A DNA stretch of 64,000 nt from Acinetobacter calcoaceticus DSM 30006 = CIP 81.8 (GCF_000368965.1 NZ_KB849780.1:496145-560144), one strand, 5' to 3'. Positions 47,183 to 56,910 are shown, counted from the stretch's first letter. Program-made: numbers and translations. Notes: generated by a model from the sequence alone, not told the origin.

Positions 47183-48187
47183 TTAATGTTCTGTTTTTAC
47201 ATTCATGAGTTGCGTAAAACTGTCTAGACGCTTCGTTGTGTCGTATATATCACATGTAAAAATAAACTCATCAACATCGTATGTCGCTAAAAGTTTTTGT
47301 AAACCAGTGCGAACAGTCTCAACCGAGCCAATCTGTGCCATTGCATAGAAGTTTTCAACGGAAAGCTCTTCTGCTGTATTCCAGAGTCCCTGCATTGATT
47401 CAACTGGTGGTTTCAGCTTTAAGCTTTCACCACGAATTAAGCCTAATACACGTTGATATGCACTTGTTGCTAAAAATTGTGCTTCTTGATCAGTCTCTGC
47501 TACGACAACAGGCACACCCATAGAAACGTAAGGTTTATCTAAATAAGCAGAAGGCTCAAAGTTCTCACGATAGAGTTGGATGGCTTGGCCTAGCATACGT
47601 GGTGCAAAATGCGACGCAAATGAGTAGGGTAGACCAAGTTTTGCAGCCAATTGCGCACTAAAAAGGCTAGATCCAAGTAACCAAACAGGCACATGTGTAT
47701 TTTGCCCTGGCGTTGCAATAATTTTTTGTCCTGCTTGCGGTACATCAAAATATTTTAAGATTTCGACAACATCTTTTGGAAATTGATCTTCTGTTTCTTG
47801 ATGCCCACGACGTAAAGCTCGCATGGTGAGTTGATCTGTACCAGGAGCACGGCCTAAACCCAGTTCAATACGATTTGGGTATAAAGTAGTAAGTGTTCCA
47901 AATTGTTCTGCGACAACTAAAGGAGCATGGTTAGGAAGCATAATTCCGCCTGAACCTAAGCGAATATGCTGTGTATGTGCTGCGATAAAACCGAGTAAGA
48001 CAGCCGTAGCAGAGCTCGCGATTCCATCCATGTTGTGATGTTCTGCAAGCCAGAAACGTTCATAACCTAGTTTCTCTGCATGTTGTGCTAATTCTAATGC
48101 GTGACGTAACGAAAATTCGATGGTTTTATCATTACGAATAGGAGCAAGTTCCAAAATTGAAAACTTGGTATCTTGAATTGATCGCAT
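47183..48187 (-). CDS. LLM-class flavin-dependent oxidoreductase (luciferase-like)
   Basis: A 334-residue TIM-barrel oxidoreductase of the bacterial luciferase-like monooxygenase family, closest in pattern to YhbW-type proteins. The [12 protein letters not shown] opening, [42 protein letters not shown] and [14 protein letters not shown] are the usual blocks. FMN or FMNH2 use is expected; the substrate is unknown. It lies behind two TATATCG-N8-CGATAT sites that begin 20 bp upstream of the start. Confidence 0.87.
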   Translation of the reverse strand: MRSIQDTKFSILELAPIRNDKTIEFSLRHALELAQHAEKLGYERFWLAEHHNMDGIASSATAVLLGFIAAHTQHIRLGSGGIMLPNHAPLVVAEQFGTLTTLYPNRIELGLGRAPGTDQLTMRALRRGHQETEDQFPKDVVEILKYFDVPQAGQKIIATPGQNTHVPVWLLGSSLFSAQLAAKLGLPYSFASHFAPRMLGQAIQLYRENFEPSAYLDKPYVSMGVPVVVAETDQEAQFLATSAYQRVLGLIRGESLKLKPPVESMQGLWNTAEELSVENFYAMAQIGSVETVRTGLQKLLATYDVDEFIFTCDIYDTTKRLDSFTQLMNVKTEH

Positions 48188-48207
48188 GCGATATTCTCGA
48201 ATAAGGG

Positions 48208-48229
48208 TATATCGAAATACTACGATATA
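48208..48229. promoter_or_regulatory. Operator-like inverted repeat 1 upstream of LLM gene
   Basis: TATATCG (48208-48214) and CGATATA (48223-48229) are perfect arms around an 8-base spacer, 20 bp from the LLM start. Confidence 0.6.
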
Positions 48230-48241
48230 TAGGGATTAATG

Positions 48242-48262
48242 TATATCGTTTTTTTTCGATAT
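48242..48262. promoter_or_regulatory. Operator-like inverted repeat 2 upstream of LLM gene
   Basis: TATATCG (48242-48248), eight T, then CGATAT (48257-48262). Same arms and same 8-base spacing as the site 34 bp away, so both are likely bound by one repressor or activator, not encoded nearby with certainty. Confidence 0.6.
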
Positions 48263-48280
48263 TGGGTTTTATCTCTCAAT

Positions 48281-48306
48281 AAAAAAGCACCCGAAGGTGC
48301 TCTTTT
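48281..48306. terminator. Terminator of glycine-zipper gene copy 1
   Basis: AAAAAAGCACC-CGAA-GGTGCTCTTTT. On - it is a tetraloop hairpin with six T after it. The same core occurs behind copy 2 at 49026. Confidence 0.82.
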
Positions 48307-48320
48307 GATTCATATATGAA

Positions 48321-48833
48321 TTAGCGGTTTTTGTACCAGCCGCGATGTAAACCATTGTCATGACGGCGATGACCACCTTTACTATAGTAACGACGGTCAC
48401 CATCGTCATATCTACGATCATCTCGATCATAACGACTACCACGATCATAGCGATCATTGTAGTTACGATCTTCAGAAACTTTACGACCTAGTGCTGAACC
48501 ACCAGCAGCACCTACCGCTGCACCAATGTAACCACCGTTGGTACCGCCCATATTTTTACCGACTGTATAACCAGCTCCACCACCTAAAGCACCACCAATC
48601 GCAGCTTCGGTACGATTGCGACGGTCACTCGCTGCGGCTGCACCACCAGCACCACCTAAAGCCGCACCAATTGTAGCGCCTGTTGTGCCACCCATGCTTT
48701 TACCAATTGCAGTACCCACAACACTACCTAACGCAGAGGTTGCAGCAACACGGGTACCATTATCTGCATGTGCAACTGTCACCATAGACGATGTTGCAAT
48801 TAATGCACTAGCTAACCAAATATTCATTTTCAT
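48321..48833 (-). CDS. Glycine-zipper protein, copy 1, with charged Arg/Asp/Tyr tail
   Basis: A 170-residue exported protein. Signal peptide 1-23 (cut after AHA), then a glycine-zipper region (about 27-115) with repeated GTAIGKSMGGTTGATIGAALGG patterns split by charged linkers, then a tail of about 50 residues made almost wholly of Arg, Asp, Tyr, Gly and His. Glycine-zipper segments form outer membrane or self-associating structures; the tail may bind other surfaces or metals. It is the tandem copy of the gene at 49070, sharing leader and terminator. Confidence 0.85.
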   Translation of the reverse strand: MKMNIWLASALIATSSMVTVAHADNGTRVAATSALGSVVGTAIGKSMGGTTGATIGAALGGAGGAAAASDRRNRTEAAIGGALGGGAGYTVGKNMGGTNGGYIGAAVGAAGGSALGRKVSEDRNYNDRYDRGSRYDRDDRRYDDGDRRYYSKGGHRRHDNGLHRGWYKNR

Positions 48834-49025
48834 CTTGCAGCTCCATGTCCTTTTTACTGAAAGGACAGTATTTTTATCTTGAGATAAATGTAATCAAAAA
48901 TTTCGTGATAATTATGGAGAACCCCAAAGGCGATACGCTAGTTTTGTGTCTGTTTGTATTGTTTCTATTAATTTATGGATAAATCCTGAGCAAAAGAGAG
49001 GTGGTGAATATTTTTTGATCCTAAT

Positions 49026-49047
49026 AAAAAAGCACCCGAAGGTGCTT
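49026..49047. terminator. Terminator of glycine-zipper gene copy 2
   Basis: AAAAAAGCACC-CGAA-GGTGCTT. Same hairpin core as at 48281, with a T-run on - only. Confidence 0.8.
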
Positions 49048-49069
49048 AGTGATGTTTCATCAAATTTGA

Positions 49070-49489
49070 TTAGTGATGACGACGGTGTTTTTTCTTCCAG
49101 TGCTTAGAAGATCTGTCAGCATCGCGGTCTTTAGAAATCTTATTACCTAGAGCAGAACCACCCGCAGCACCTAAAGCAGCGCCAACGTAACCACCATTTG
49201 TACCGCCCATACTTTTACCAACGGTATAACCAGCACCACCACCTAAACCACCGCCAATTGCAGATTCTGTACGGTGACGACGGTCACTTGCAACTGCTGC
49301 ACCACCAGCACCACCTAAAGCCGCACCAATTGTTGCGCCAGATGTACCACCCATGCTTTTACCAATTGCAGTACCAGCGACACTACCTAAAGCAGAAGCG
49401 GCTGCTACATGTGTTGTATTGTCAGCATGAGCTACAGTAACCATAGAAGTTGCTAAAACAGCGCTACATAACCAAGCATTTAATTTCAT
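49070..49489 (-). CDS. Glycine-zipper protein, copy 2
   Basis: A 139-residue exported protein with signal peptide 1-22 (AHA|DN) and the same glycine-zipper blocks as copy 1 (SALGSVAGTAIGKSMGGT, GYTVGKSMGGTNGGYVG). It ends in a short basic tail (KHWKKKHRRHH) where copy 1 has the long Arg/Asp/Tyr tail. The upstream regions share TATGGAGAACC (49566-49576 here, 48913-48923 in copy 1) and a GGACAyGGAG ribosome-binding stretch, so the duplicated unit includes regulatory DNA. Confidence 0.85.
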   Translation of the reverse strand: MKLNAWLCSAVLATSMVTVAHADNTTHVAAASALGSVAGTAIGKSMGGTSGATIGAALGGAGGAAVASDRRHRTESAIGGGLGGGAGYTVGKSMGGTNGGYVGAALGAAGGSALGNKISKDRDADRSSKHWKKKHRRHH

Positions 49490-49685
49490 TTTTTACTCCG
49501 TGTCCTTAGCAGCAGGACCCTATATCTTTTGTTACGGCAAATGTAACAAAACACGTTTCTTAAAATATGGAGAACCATCAATTCATTATTGTAGTTTAGT
49601 GTCAGGTTTGTATGTTTTCTATTAAAATAGAATGTTTAATACTCATATAGATAAATATGAGTCTCATTTAGTTTTAATGAGTTCA

Positions 49686-50588
49686 TTATTCGCCATCTGA
49701 ACAGAGAAAATTGATCAAAGCTCTTGTAGCAGAAGACATATGTTTATGTTGTGCGTACAGTAAAGAGAAGGGACGTGTGTGACCTGCATAAGCCTCGAGC
49801 AAAGGTAGTAATTTTCCTTGACGAATTTTTTCATTAACAATAAAGCTATAACTCTGACATATCCCTAATCCACTTTCAGCAAGAGAAACTACGCCTAAAA
49901 TATCTTCTTTTACTAAAATTCGATTTGTTGGTGTCCACTGAATTTCTTGATCTACATCTTTAAAGAACCATGGGGTTATCTTGCCACTACTTGGTAATTC
50001 AAAGGCAATACCTTGGTGATGATTTAATTCTTCTAAGCTTTGAGGAATACCTACGCGCTTTAAATAATTTGGTGAAGCAACCAGTTGAAGAGGGGCAAGT
50101 TCTAGTGGTCTGGCTACAAGAGAGCTATTAGGAAGATGGCCTTGGCGAATAGCTAAATCAAAACCCTCAGCAATTAAATCAACATTGCGATTAGAGATGC
50201 TGATCTCAATTTGAATGTCTGGATATTGCAAAAGAAATTTTTCTAATAAGGGTGGTAAGCGATAGTGTCCATAAGTTGTAGGAACGCTTAATTTGATTTT
50301 TCCAGAAATTTGCAGTTGTTCACCTTGAACCACACGTTCTGCATGGTCGATTAGCTGAAAGGCGTGCTGCATTTTCTCATAATAAAGTTGACCTGCTTCA
50401 GTCAAGCTTAAATGACGAGTAGTTCTTCTAAAAAACTGGATACCCAACTTTTTCTCTAGCCGTGTAATTGTTCTACTAATGACTGAAGGTGTGGTAGACA
50501 AATGAATTGCAGCTGCACTAATAGAAAGCTTTTCAGCCACAATTAAAAACACTTCAACATCGGCAAGATGATCAAATTGACGAGACAT
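49686..50588 (-). CDS. LysR-family regulator
   Basis: A 300-residue LysR-type regulator. The HTH is at about residues 20-60 (LSISAAAIHLSTTPSVISRTITRLEKKLG), followed by FFRRTTRHLSLTEAG and the effector domain with QIEISISNRNVDLIAEGFDLAIRQG. The CrgA/AaeR-like layout gives no ligand. It is divergent from the exported DJ-1/PfpI protein, which is its most likely target across 116 bp. Confidence 0.87.
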   Translation of the reverse strand: MSRQFDHLADVEVFLIVAEKLSISAAAIHLSTTPSVISRTITRLEKKLGIQFFRRTTRHLSLTEAGQLYYEKMQHAFQLIDHAERVVQGEQLQISGKIKLSVPTTYGHYRLPPLLEKFLLQYPDIQIEISISNRNVDLIAEGFDLAIRQGHLPNSSLVARPLELAPLQLVASPNYLKRVGIPQSLEELNHHQGIAFELPSSGKITPWFFKDVDQEIQWTPTNRILVKEDILGVVSLAESGLGICQSYSFIVNEKIRQGKLLPLLEAYAGHTRPFSLLYAQHKHMSSATRALINFLCSDGE

Positions 50589-50704
50589 TTTGTCCTCAAA
50601 CGCAAAAAAGATTTGTAAATGTGGTTGTTTTTCTACTTTGCTGGCAAAAATAGAATATATCCATCCCAGTTATAAATCCAGCACAAGGCTGGAATGAAGG
50701 TTGA

Positions 50705-51547
50705 ATGATGAAATCTCTAAATAAAATAATGCTTGCAGTAGTTACCGCTTCAGCAGCATTAAGTGCAAATGCTGCTCATGTATTAGTTGTATTGTCTGAT
50801 GAGGGGCAGTTAGAGCTAAAAAATGGTCATATTTTTAAAACAGGCTTTTATTTAAATGAGTTAATGCAGCCTACAAAAATGCTTTTAGATGCAGGGCACA
50901 CAGTAACTTTTGCTACACCAAAAGGGAAAGCCCCAACCTTAGATGAGTCATCAAATAGTGTGATGTACTTTAATCAAGACGAAAAGGCATTAAAGCAGTA
51001 CGCAGGCTTATTGCATGATCTAAAGTTAACATCGTCTCAAGCTTCTCCAGTTTTGAGTTTGTCGCGTATTGAGCAAATTGGTATTGATCAGTTTGATGCC
51101 ATTTATATTCCGGGTGGACATGCACCTATGCAAGATCTATTAAAAGATAAACAACTTGGGAAAGTTTTGACGGCTTTTCATAAAGCTAAAAAACCTACAG
51201 CTCTGGTTTGCCATGGCCCTATTGCATTGATGTCAACGTTACCTAATGCTTCTGAAGTCGTTCAGCAACTTGAGCAAGGCAAAACCGTAAAAACTGGAGA
51301 GTGGATTTATAAGAACTATCGGATGACTGTGATTAGTAACCAAGAAGAAGAACAAGCGAAGGTTCTGTTAAAAGGTGGTGAAATGAAGTTCTATCCACAA
51401 ACGGCATTACAGTCAATTGGTGGTAAATATCAAAGTAATACGAATGCTTGGACTCCAAATGTCGTGGTGGATCGTGAACTTATTACAGGACAAAACCCAG
51501 CCTCGGCTGTTCTGGTGGGTAAAACATTATTAGAAAAATTAAAATAA
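50705..51547 (+). CDS. Exported DJ-1/PfpI family protein
   Basis: A 280-residue class I glutamine amidotransferase-fold protein related to Hsp31/PfpI. The nucleophile elbow is ALVCHGP with Cys169-His170; GFYLNEL has a Glu (Glu52) at the position that positions the cysteine, and FDAIYIPGGHAPM is typical. Unusually it has a cleavable signal peptide (1-23, cut after ANA), so it should act in the periplasm. Function (glyoxalase III, deglycase, chaperone or hydrolase) is undetermined. The start may be ATG 50705 or 50708; AAGG ends at 50700. Confidence 0.85.
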   Translation: MMKSLNKIMLAVVTASAALSANAAHVLVVLSDEGQLELKNGHIFKTGFYLNELMQPTKMLLDAGHTVTFATPKGKAPTLDESSNSVMYFNQDEKALKQYAGLLHDLKLTSSQASPVLSLSRIEQIGIDQFDAIYIPGGHAPMQDLLKDKQLGKVLTAFHKAKKPTALVCHGPIALMSTLPNASEVVQQLEQGKTVKTGEWIYKNYRMTVISNQEEEQAKVLLKGGEMKFYPQTALQSIGGKYQSNTNAWTPNVVVDRELITGQNPASAVLVGKTLLEKLK

Positions 51548-51560
51548 ATAGACATGGGAA

Positions 51561-51583
51561 AGAGGTTTTATAAATAAAGCCTC
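51561..51583 (+). terminator. Weak hairpin after DJ-1 gene
   Basis: GAGG-TTTTAT and AAAGCCTC pair imperfectly past the stop; no strong T-run follows, so it is a poor terminator. Confidence 0.35.
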
Positions 51584-51840
51584 TATTGCCTTATTGGGTA
51601 AAAAGATGACGTATTATTTCCTATTAGAGAAAGCTAAATTATAGGCGAGTAAATAAATCTCATCTGAAATCATTATATTTATAAGTTGTCACTTACTGTG
51701 AAAGTTGATGAATTGGCTGATTATATATGTCATTTAAGCGGCATAATCTGTAAACTATGCGCTATTTTTACGATTTTGCTTATCTTCTATATTTACATAG
51801 CGTTCGATAAGCTTTTTGGACTTTTGAGATATTTCCTCTT

Positions 51841-52929
51841 ATGAAAGCGTCACTCCGTTTACGACTTGATCAACTCTGTGATCGACATGAAGAACTTACC
51901 GCGTTGCTTGCAGATGTGGAAGTCATCTCCGATAACAAACGTTTCCGTAAATTGTCTCGTGAACATAGTGATTTATCTGAAATTACCGAAGTTTGGGGCA
52001 AATACCGTCAAGCAGAAGAAGATATTGAAACTGCTGAATTGATGAAGTCTGACCCTGACTTTAAAGATATGGCAGAAGAAGAAATTCAAGCGAATAAAGC
52101 GTTGCTTGGAGAGTTAGAAAGCCAGCTCAATATTTTGATGATTCCAAAAGATCCAAATGATTCTAATGCAGCTTATTTAGAAATTCGCGCCGGAACGGGT
52201 GGTGATGAGGCTGCAATTTTCTCTGGTGATTTATTCCGCATGTACAGTAAATATGCCGAGACACAAAATTGGCGTATAGAAGTACTTTCTGAAAATGAAG
52301 GTGAGCATGGCGGCTTTAAAGAAGTCATTTGCCGTGTGGACGGTGATGGAGTGTATGGCCGCTTGAAGTTTGAAAGTGGTGCGCATCGTGTGCAACGTGT
52401 ACCTGCAACTGAGTCACAAGGTCGTGTGCATACATCTGCTTGTACAGTTGCGATCTTGCCTGAGATTGATGTCGATACAAATGTCGAGATTAACCCAGCA
52501 GATTTGCGTATTGATACTTACCGCGCATCTGGTGCAGGTGGTCAGCACATTAACAAAACTGATTCGGCAGTGCGTATTACCCACATTCCAACAGGTACAG
52601 TAGTTGAGTGCCAAGAAGAACGTTCACAGCATAAAAACAAAGCCAAAGCGATGGCTCTTTTGGTGTCACGTTTAGAAAATGCAAAACGTGCAGCCGCTGA
52701 TGCAGCAACTTCTGAAATGCGCCGTGACTTAGTGGGTTCTGGTGACCGTTCTGAACGTATCCGTACTTATAACTACCCACAAGGTCGTATGACTGACCAC
52801 CGTATTAACCTCACTTTATATAAGTTAGATGCCATTATGGAAGGTGATTTAACTGAATTACTTGATAGCTTGCATCGTGAATATCAAGCAGATCAGCTTG
52901 CAATGCTTGCTCAGGAAAATGGCGGCTAA
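51841..52929 (+). CDS. prfA: Peptide chain release factor 1
   Basis: A 362-residue RF1 that reads UAA and UAG. The stop-codon recognition tripeptide PAT is at residues 188-190 and the hydrolysis motif GGQ at 233-235 in [17 protein letters not shown]. Full length. The stop overlaps the prmC start by one base (TAATG), so the GGQ methylase is made with its substrate. Confidence 0.97.
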   Translation: MKASLRLRLDQLCDRHEELTALLADVEVISDNKRFRKLSREHSDLSEITEVWGKYRQAEEDIETAELMKSDPDFKDMAEEEIQANKALLGELESQLNILMIPKDPNDSNAAYLEIRAGTGGDEAAIFSGDLFRMYSKYAETQNWRIEVLSENEGEHGGFKEVICRVDGDGVYGRLKFESGAHRVQRVPATESQGRVHTSACTVAILPEIDVDTNVEINPADLRIDTYRASGAGGQHINKTDSAVRITHIPTGTVVECQEERSQHKNKAKAMALLVSRLENAKRAAADAATSEMRRDLVGSGDRSERIRTYNYPQGRMTDHRINLTLYKLDAIMEGDLTELLDSLHREYQADQLAMLAQENGG

Positions 52930-53741
52930 TGAATATTGCTCAAGCGCTTGCAATTCGTGGTGAACCTGACAGTTATGAACGTCAGGAAAATGCTTGGTTA
53001 CTTGAGCATTTTCTAAAAATCAATTCGCTTGAATTAAAGTTTAGACTTGAGCAAGAGTTAACTGTCCAGCAAGAGCAAGACTATGTAGCTGGTCTTGAAC
53101 GTATTCAAAAAGGTGAACCTTTAGCTTATGTAACAGGTTCACAGCCATTTTGGACACTCGACTTAAAAGTGACTTCCGATACTTTAGTGCCACGACCTGA
53201 TACTGAGGTTTTGGTTGAAACCGTTTTAAATCTAAATTTGCCAAAGAATGCAAATATTGTGGATTTGGGAACAGGGACAGGTGCCATTGCGCTTGCATTA
53301 GCAAGTGAACGTCCAGATTGGCAAGTAACAGCAACTGATATTTATGCACCGACTTTAGAAGTTGCAAAAGAAAATGCGCAAACCCATGGATTAAAACAAG
53401 TGAATTTTGCTTGTGGTGCTTGGTTTGAAGCACTTGAGCCACAAAAGTTTGATTTAATTATTTCTAATCCACCATATATTGACCCTGAAGATGAACACAT
53501 GCAGGCACTGGCAACAGAACCACGCCGTGCATTGGTTGCAGATCACCAGGGACTGGCTGATATTGAAATTATTATTGCTCAAGGTAAGAACTGGTTAAAA
53601 CCACAGGGCTGGATTGCACTTGAACATGGTTATGATCAGGGACACGCTGTTCGAAATATATTTGCTGAGTATGGTTTTAGCCAGATTAAAACCATTCAAG
53701 ATTACGGCCAAAATGAGCGAGTCACTTTGGCATCTTTATAA
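52929..53741 (+). CDS. prmC: Release factor glutamine methyltransferase PrmC
   Basis: A 270-residue SAM enzyme that methylates the Gln of GGQ in RF1 and RF2. NPPY is at residues 180-183 and the SAM loop VDLGTGTGAIALALA sits near residue 112; VPRPDTEVLVE is conserved ahead of it. Start overlaps prfA. It converges with the AraC gene over a 17-bp gap with no visible terminator. Confidence 0.95.
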   Translation: MNIAQALAIRGEPDSYERQENAWLLEHFLKINSLELKFRLEQELTVQQEQDYVAGLERIQKGEPLAYVTGSQPFWTLDLKVTSDTLVPRPDTEVLVETVLNLNLPKNANIVDLGTGTGAIALALASERPDWQVTATDIYAPTLEVAKENAQTHGLKQVNFACGAWFEALEPQKFDLIISNPPYIDPEDEHMQALATEPRRALVADHQGLADIEIIIAQGKNWLKPQGWIALEHGYDQGHAVRNIFAEYGFSQIKTIQDYGQNERVTLASL

Positions 53742-53758
53742 ATAAAGTTGAAAGTTTA

Positions 53759-54787
53759 TTAAGCCTTTGAATGAAGCGCAGCTTCCCGATAAGCCCCTGG
53801 GCTGACGCCAGTCCATTTTTTAAAGGCACGGTGAAACGCGCTTGGATCTTGGAAGCTTAAGTCTTCACTAATATCTTGAATTGAATCGTTGGTTTTACTT
53901 AAACGTTCAACAGCAATATCACAGCGAATTTCATTTTTAATTTGCTGGTAGCTGACGCCTTCATGCTTTAGTCGGCGTTGAACTGTAGCTTCAGAAATAT
54001 TGAGATGTTGTGCAACATCTTTAAGTTCGGGCCATTGTGCAGGATGAAGTTTCAATAAATGACGACGAATAAGAAGGCTCAGTGCATTTTCATTTTTAAA
54101 GCGGACTAAAAGATTTTGCGGAGTTTGCTCTAAGAAATCATGAAGTGCTTTTTTATCTTTTTTAATTTTAATATCTAAATAGTGAGCATCGAATTCAACG
54201 CAATTTATCTCGGCATTAAATTTTATATCTTCACCAAAACGTACGAAATAGTCCTGAATATCTTGGGGTTTAGGACAACGTAGCGATATATTATTCAAGC
54301 CAATTCGCTGATCTACCAACCAGCACATGAGTCCATGCACTAACATTAAAAAGGTCGCGTAGGTAAACATACGTTTGGGTTGTTCACGATCACGAATGAC
54401 CAAATAGGCTTTTTGCTGGTCCCGAATTAATTCACCCTGTAGATCATCTAAAATAAAGTTAAAAAAATTCAAAATATCGTAAAGTGCCTTTTCTAAAGTT
54501 TCCGCCGTACTGACAAGTTTAGTAAGTAATTTATAGCTACCTCGACGCATGGGATGACTATCCATACCAAAAAACTCATCGTTCATGGTATTGGCAAGTT
54601 CTATCCATAGTTGCGCATATGTCGTAACAGGCACACGTGCCTTGGGAGACATCAGTAATTCGGCAGGAATTCCCGCTTTATTTAGAATTATTTGAGTATT
54701 TAGCCCTTTGGCATAAGCTGCACTTAGTGCTTCATGTACCAGTGCAATTGAAATTGTTCCTTTACTTAAAGAAGATTGGACAACCAT
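53759..54787 (-). CDS. AraC-family regulator with arabinose-binding-type N-terminal domain
   Basis: A 342-residue regulator. Residues about 20-210 form the long N-terminal domain seen in OruR/ArgR-type and lipid-linked AraC proteins (PF12625 type), and residues 240-335 the double HTH, with DVAQHLNISEATVQRRLKHEGVSY and FQDPSAFHRAFKKWTGVSPGAYRE. It is divergent from the dehydrogenase pair at 54957, so activation or repression of that fatty-acyl-CoA pair is the simplest reading. Confidence 0.88.
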   Translation of the reverse strand: MVVQSSLSKGTISIALVHEALSAAYAKGLNTQIILNKAGIPAELLMSPKARVPVTTYAQLWIELANTMNDEFFGMDSHPMRRGSYKLLTKLVSTAETLEKALYDILNFFNFILDDLQGELIRDQQKAYLVIRDREQPKRMFTYATFLMLVHGLMCWLVDQRIGLNNISLRCPKPQDIQDYFVRFGEDIKFNAEINCVEFDAHYLDIKIKKDKKALHDFLEQTPQNLLVRFKNENALSLLIRRHLLKLHPAQWPELKDVAQHLNISEATVQRRLKHEGVSYQQIKNEIRCDIAVERLSKTNDSIQDISEDLSFQDPSAFHRAFKKWTGVSPGAYREAALHSKA

Positions 54788-54956
54788 GTCAAAGACTCAT
54801 ATTTTCTTCATATATTTCAAGTGAAATATTTCATATTTAAAATTTGGATTGATCAAAAGCTGCAAACATTTTGAGGCTTTTTGAAATTGTATCGGAAAAC
54901 AACAACTTTTACTCTCACTACTAAGTTTAAAGAACATTTCTATAGGACGTTACATA

Positions 54957-55727
54957 ATGAAAATTCAAGGGAAACATTTCGTGATTACAGGTGGCGGCTC
55001 TGGTCTGGGTGCTGCTACAGCTGAGTATTTGGTGCAACAAGGTGCCTCTGTCACATTGGTAGATATGAATGTAGAAGCAGGTGAACAGCAAGTAAAACAA
55101 TTAGGGCCAAAAGCTGACTTTGTAAAACTTGATGTAACCGATGAAGCTGCTGCTGAAAAGTTCTTTAAGGATGTATTGGTCAAGCATGGTCGTTTGCATG
55201 GTTTGGTTAACTGTGCGGGTATTGGTCCTTCTGCTAAAGTTGTGGGCCGTGAAGGTGTACATGATTTGGGGCTATTTTCAAAGACTCTGCAAATTAATGT
55301 CACTGGTACATTTAACATGCTGCGCTTTGCAGCGGATGCGATGAGTAAAAACACAGTTGAAGCAGGCGAAGAAGACCGCGGCGTAATTGTAAACACCGCT
55401 TCCGTTGCAGCATTTGACGGTCAAATTGGTCAGGCAGCTTATTCAGCATCTAAAGGCGCTATTGTTGCCATGACATTGCCGATTGCTCGTGAGCTTTCAC
55501 GCCATGGCATTCGTATTATGACCATTGCACCAGGAATTATGGAAACTCCGATGCTTAAAGGTATGCCGCAAAATGTTCAGGATGCTTTGGGACAAATGGT
55601 GCCGTATCCGTCTCGTTTAGGAAAGCCAGAGGAGTTTGCTCGTTTAGTTGGGCATATTGCTGAAAATTCATATTTAAATGGTGAAGTCATCCGTTTGGAT
55701 GGTGCAATTCGTATGGCAGCAAAATAA
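54957..55727 (+). CDS. Short-chain dehydrogenase, 3-hydroxyacyl-CoA dehydrogenase type 2-like
   Basis: A 256-residue SDR. TGGGSGLG at 11-18 binds the nucleotide and Tyr162-xxx-Lys166 in AAYSASKGAIV is the catalytic pair; LVDMNVEAG after the second strand has Asp, pointing to NAD+ use. APGIMETPMLKGMP and the inserted GVHDLGLFSKTLQINVTGT loop resemble human HSD10-type enzymes that oxidise 3-hydroxyacyl-CoA. The acyl-CoA dehydrogenase gene starts 19 bp later, fitting a short beta-oxidation or branched-chain catabolic step. Confidence 0.88.
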   Translation: MKIQGKHFVITGGGSGLGAATAEYLVQQGASVTLVDMNVEAGEQQVKQLGPKADFVKLDVTDEAAAEKFFKDVLVKHGRLHGLVNCAGIGPSAKVVGREGVHDLGLFSKTLQINVTGTFNMLRFAADAMSKNTVEAGEEDRGVIVNTASVAAFDGQIGQAAYSASKGAIVAMTLPIARELSRHGIRIMTIAPGIMETPMLKGMPQNVQDALGQMVPYPSRLGKPEEFARLVGHIAENSYLNGEVIRLDGAIRMAAK

Positions 55728-55746
55728 TAAAAATAAGGACGTTGAA

Positions 55747-56883
55747 ATGATTTTAAGTGCTGAACAAAGTATGGTTCAGGAGATGATGCGTGATTATGCG
55801 CAAAATCAGTTAAAACCTACAGCTGCTCATCGGGATAAAACCCATGAGTTTCCTGCTCAGGAATTAAAAGATTTAGGTGCTTTGGGGGCAATGGGTATGA
55901 CCGTTCCAGATGAATGGGGTGGTGCAGGAATGGATTATGTATCTTTAGTGCTCGCAATTGAGGAAATTGCAGCAGGTGATGGTGCCATTTCGACAATTGT
56001 AAGTGTTCAAAACTCATTGGTTTGCGGTATTACATTGGCATATGGTTCAGAACAGCAAAAACAGACCTATTTACCAAAATTTGCATCGGGTGAATGGTTA
56101 GGATGCTTTTGTTTAACTGAGCCACATGTCGGTTCTGACGCCAGTGCGATTTTATGTAAAGCCGAGCGAGATGGTGACCACTGGGTACTTAATGGCGTAA
56201 AGCAATTTATTACCAGCGGTAAAAATGCCCAAATGGCTTTGGTATTCGCGGTCACAGATAAACAAGCTGGCAAAAAAGGGATCTCTTGTTTTCTTGTACC
56301 AACCAATACACAAGGTTACTTGGTAACTCGTATTGAAGACAAAATGGGGCAGCACGCTTCAGACACAGCAACTATTACACTCGAAAATTGCCGTATTCCT
56401 TTAGAGAATTTGGTAGGTCAAGAAGGCGAAGGTTATAAAATTGCGTTATCTAATTTAGCTGCCGGCCGAATTGGGATTGCTGCTCAATCCGTTGGCATGG
56501 CACGAGCTGCTTTTGATGCTGCTGTGCAATACGCAAATGAGCGTAAAGCTTTTGGCGTAGAGTTAGTCCAGCATCAGGCGGTAAGTTTTCGTTTAGCCGA
56601 TATGGTAACCCAGATTGAAGCGGCACGTCAGTTGGTTTTACATGCTGCAACTTTGAAAGATGAGGGATTACCTTGTTTAAAAGAAGCCTCAATGGCAAAG
56701 CTGTTTGCTTCTACAATGGCTGAGCGAGTTTGTTCTGATGCAATCCAGATTCATGGTGGCTATGGCTATGTGAGCGATTTTCCTGTTGAGCGAATTTATC
56801 GTGATGTTCGGGTGAGCCAGATTTATGAGGGCGCTTCGGATATTCAACGTTTAGTGATTGCTCGTGAAGTCACCCAAGTTTAA
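55747..56883 (+). CDS. Acyl-CoA dehydrogenase (short-chain type)
   Basis: A 378-residue FAD enzyme. The catalytic Glu361 is in YEGASDIQR, GCFCLTEPHVGSDASAI and QFITSGKNAQMAL bind FAD and substrate, and GRIGIAAQSVGMARAAFD with IHGGYGYVSDFPVERIYRD complete the pattern of short-chain or branched-chain acyl-CoA dehydrogenases. ATG at 55747 has AAGGA 8 bp upstream; a longer frame opening at 55678 would overlap the SDR gene. It follows the SDR gene. Confidence 0.92.
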   Translation: MILSAEQSMVQEMMRDYAQNQLKPTAAHRDKTHEFPAQELKDLGALGAMGMTVPDEWGGAGMDYVSLVLAIEEIAAGDGAISTIVSVQNSLVCGITLAYGSEQQKQTYLPKFASGEWLGCFCLTEPHVGSDASAILCKAERDGDHWVLNGVKQFITSGKNAQMALVFAVTDKQAGKKGISCFLVPTNTQGYLVTRIEDKMGQHASDTATITLENCRIPLENLVGQEGEGYKIALSNLAAGRIGIAAQSVGMARAAFDAAVQYANERKAFGVELVQHQAVSFRLADMVTQIEAARQLVLHAATLKDEGLPCLKEASMAKLFASTMAERVCSDAIQIHGGYGYVSDFPVERIYRDVRVSQIYEGASDIQRLVIAREVTQV

Positions 56884-56910
56884 GCATTAGATTTTTAAAT
56901 AATGAAATTC

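Noticed and set aside
48616..48882. Long + strand frame antisense to glycine-zipper copy 1
   Set aside because: Ala/Pro-rich translation is the mirror of the Gly-rich codons of the real gene.
48321..49489. Repeated blocks that could look like a CRISPR or tandem array
   Set aside because: Repeats are codons of glycine-zipper segments within two genes, with no spacers of constant length.
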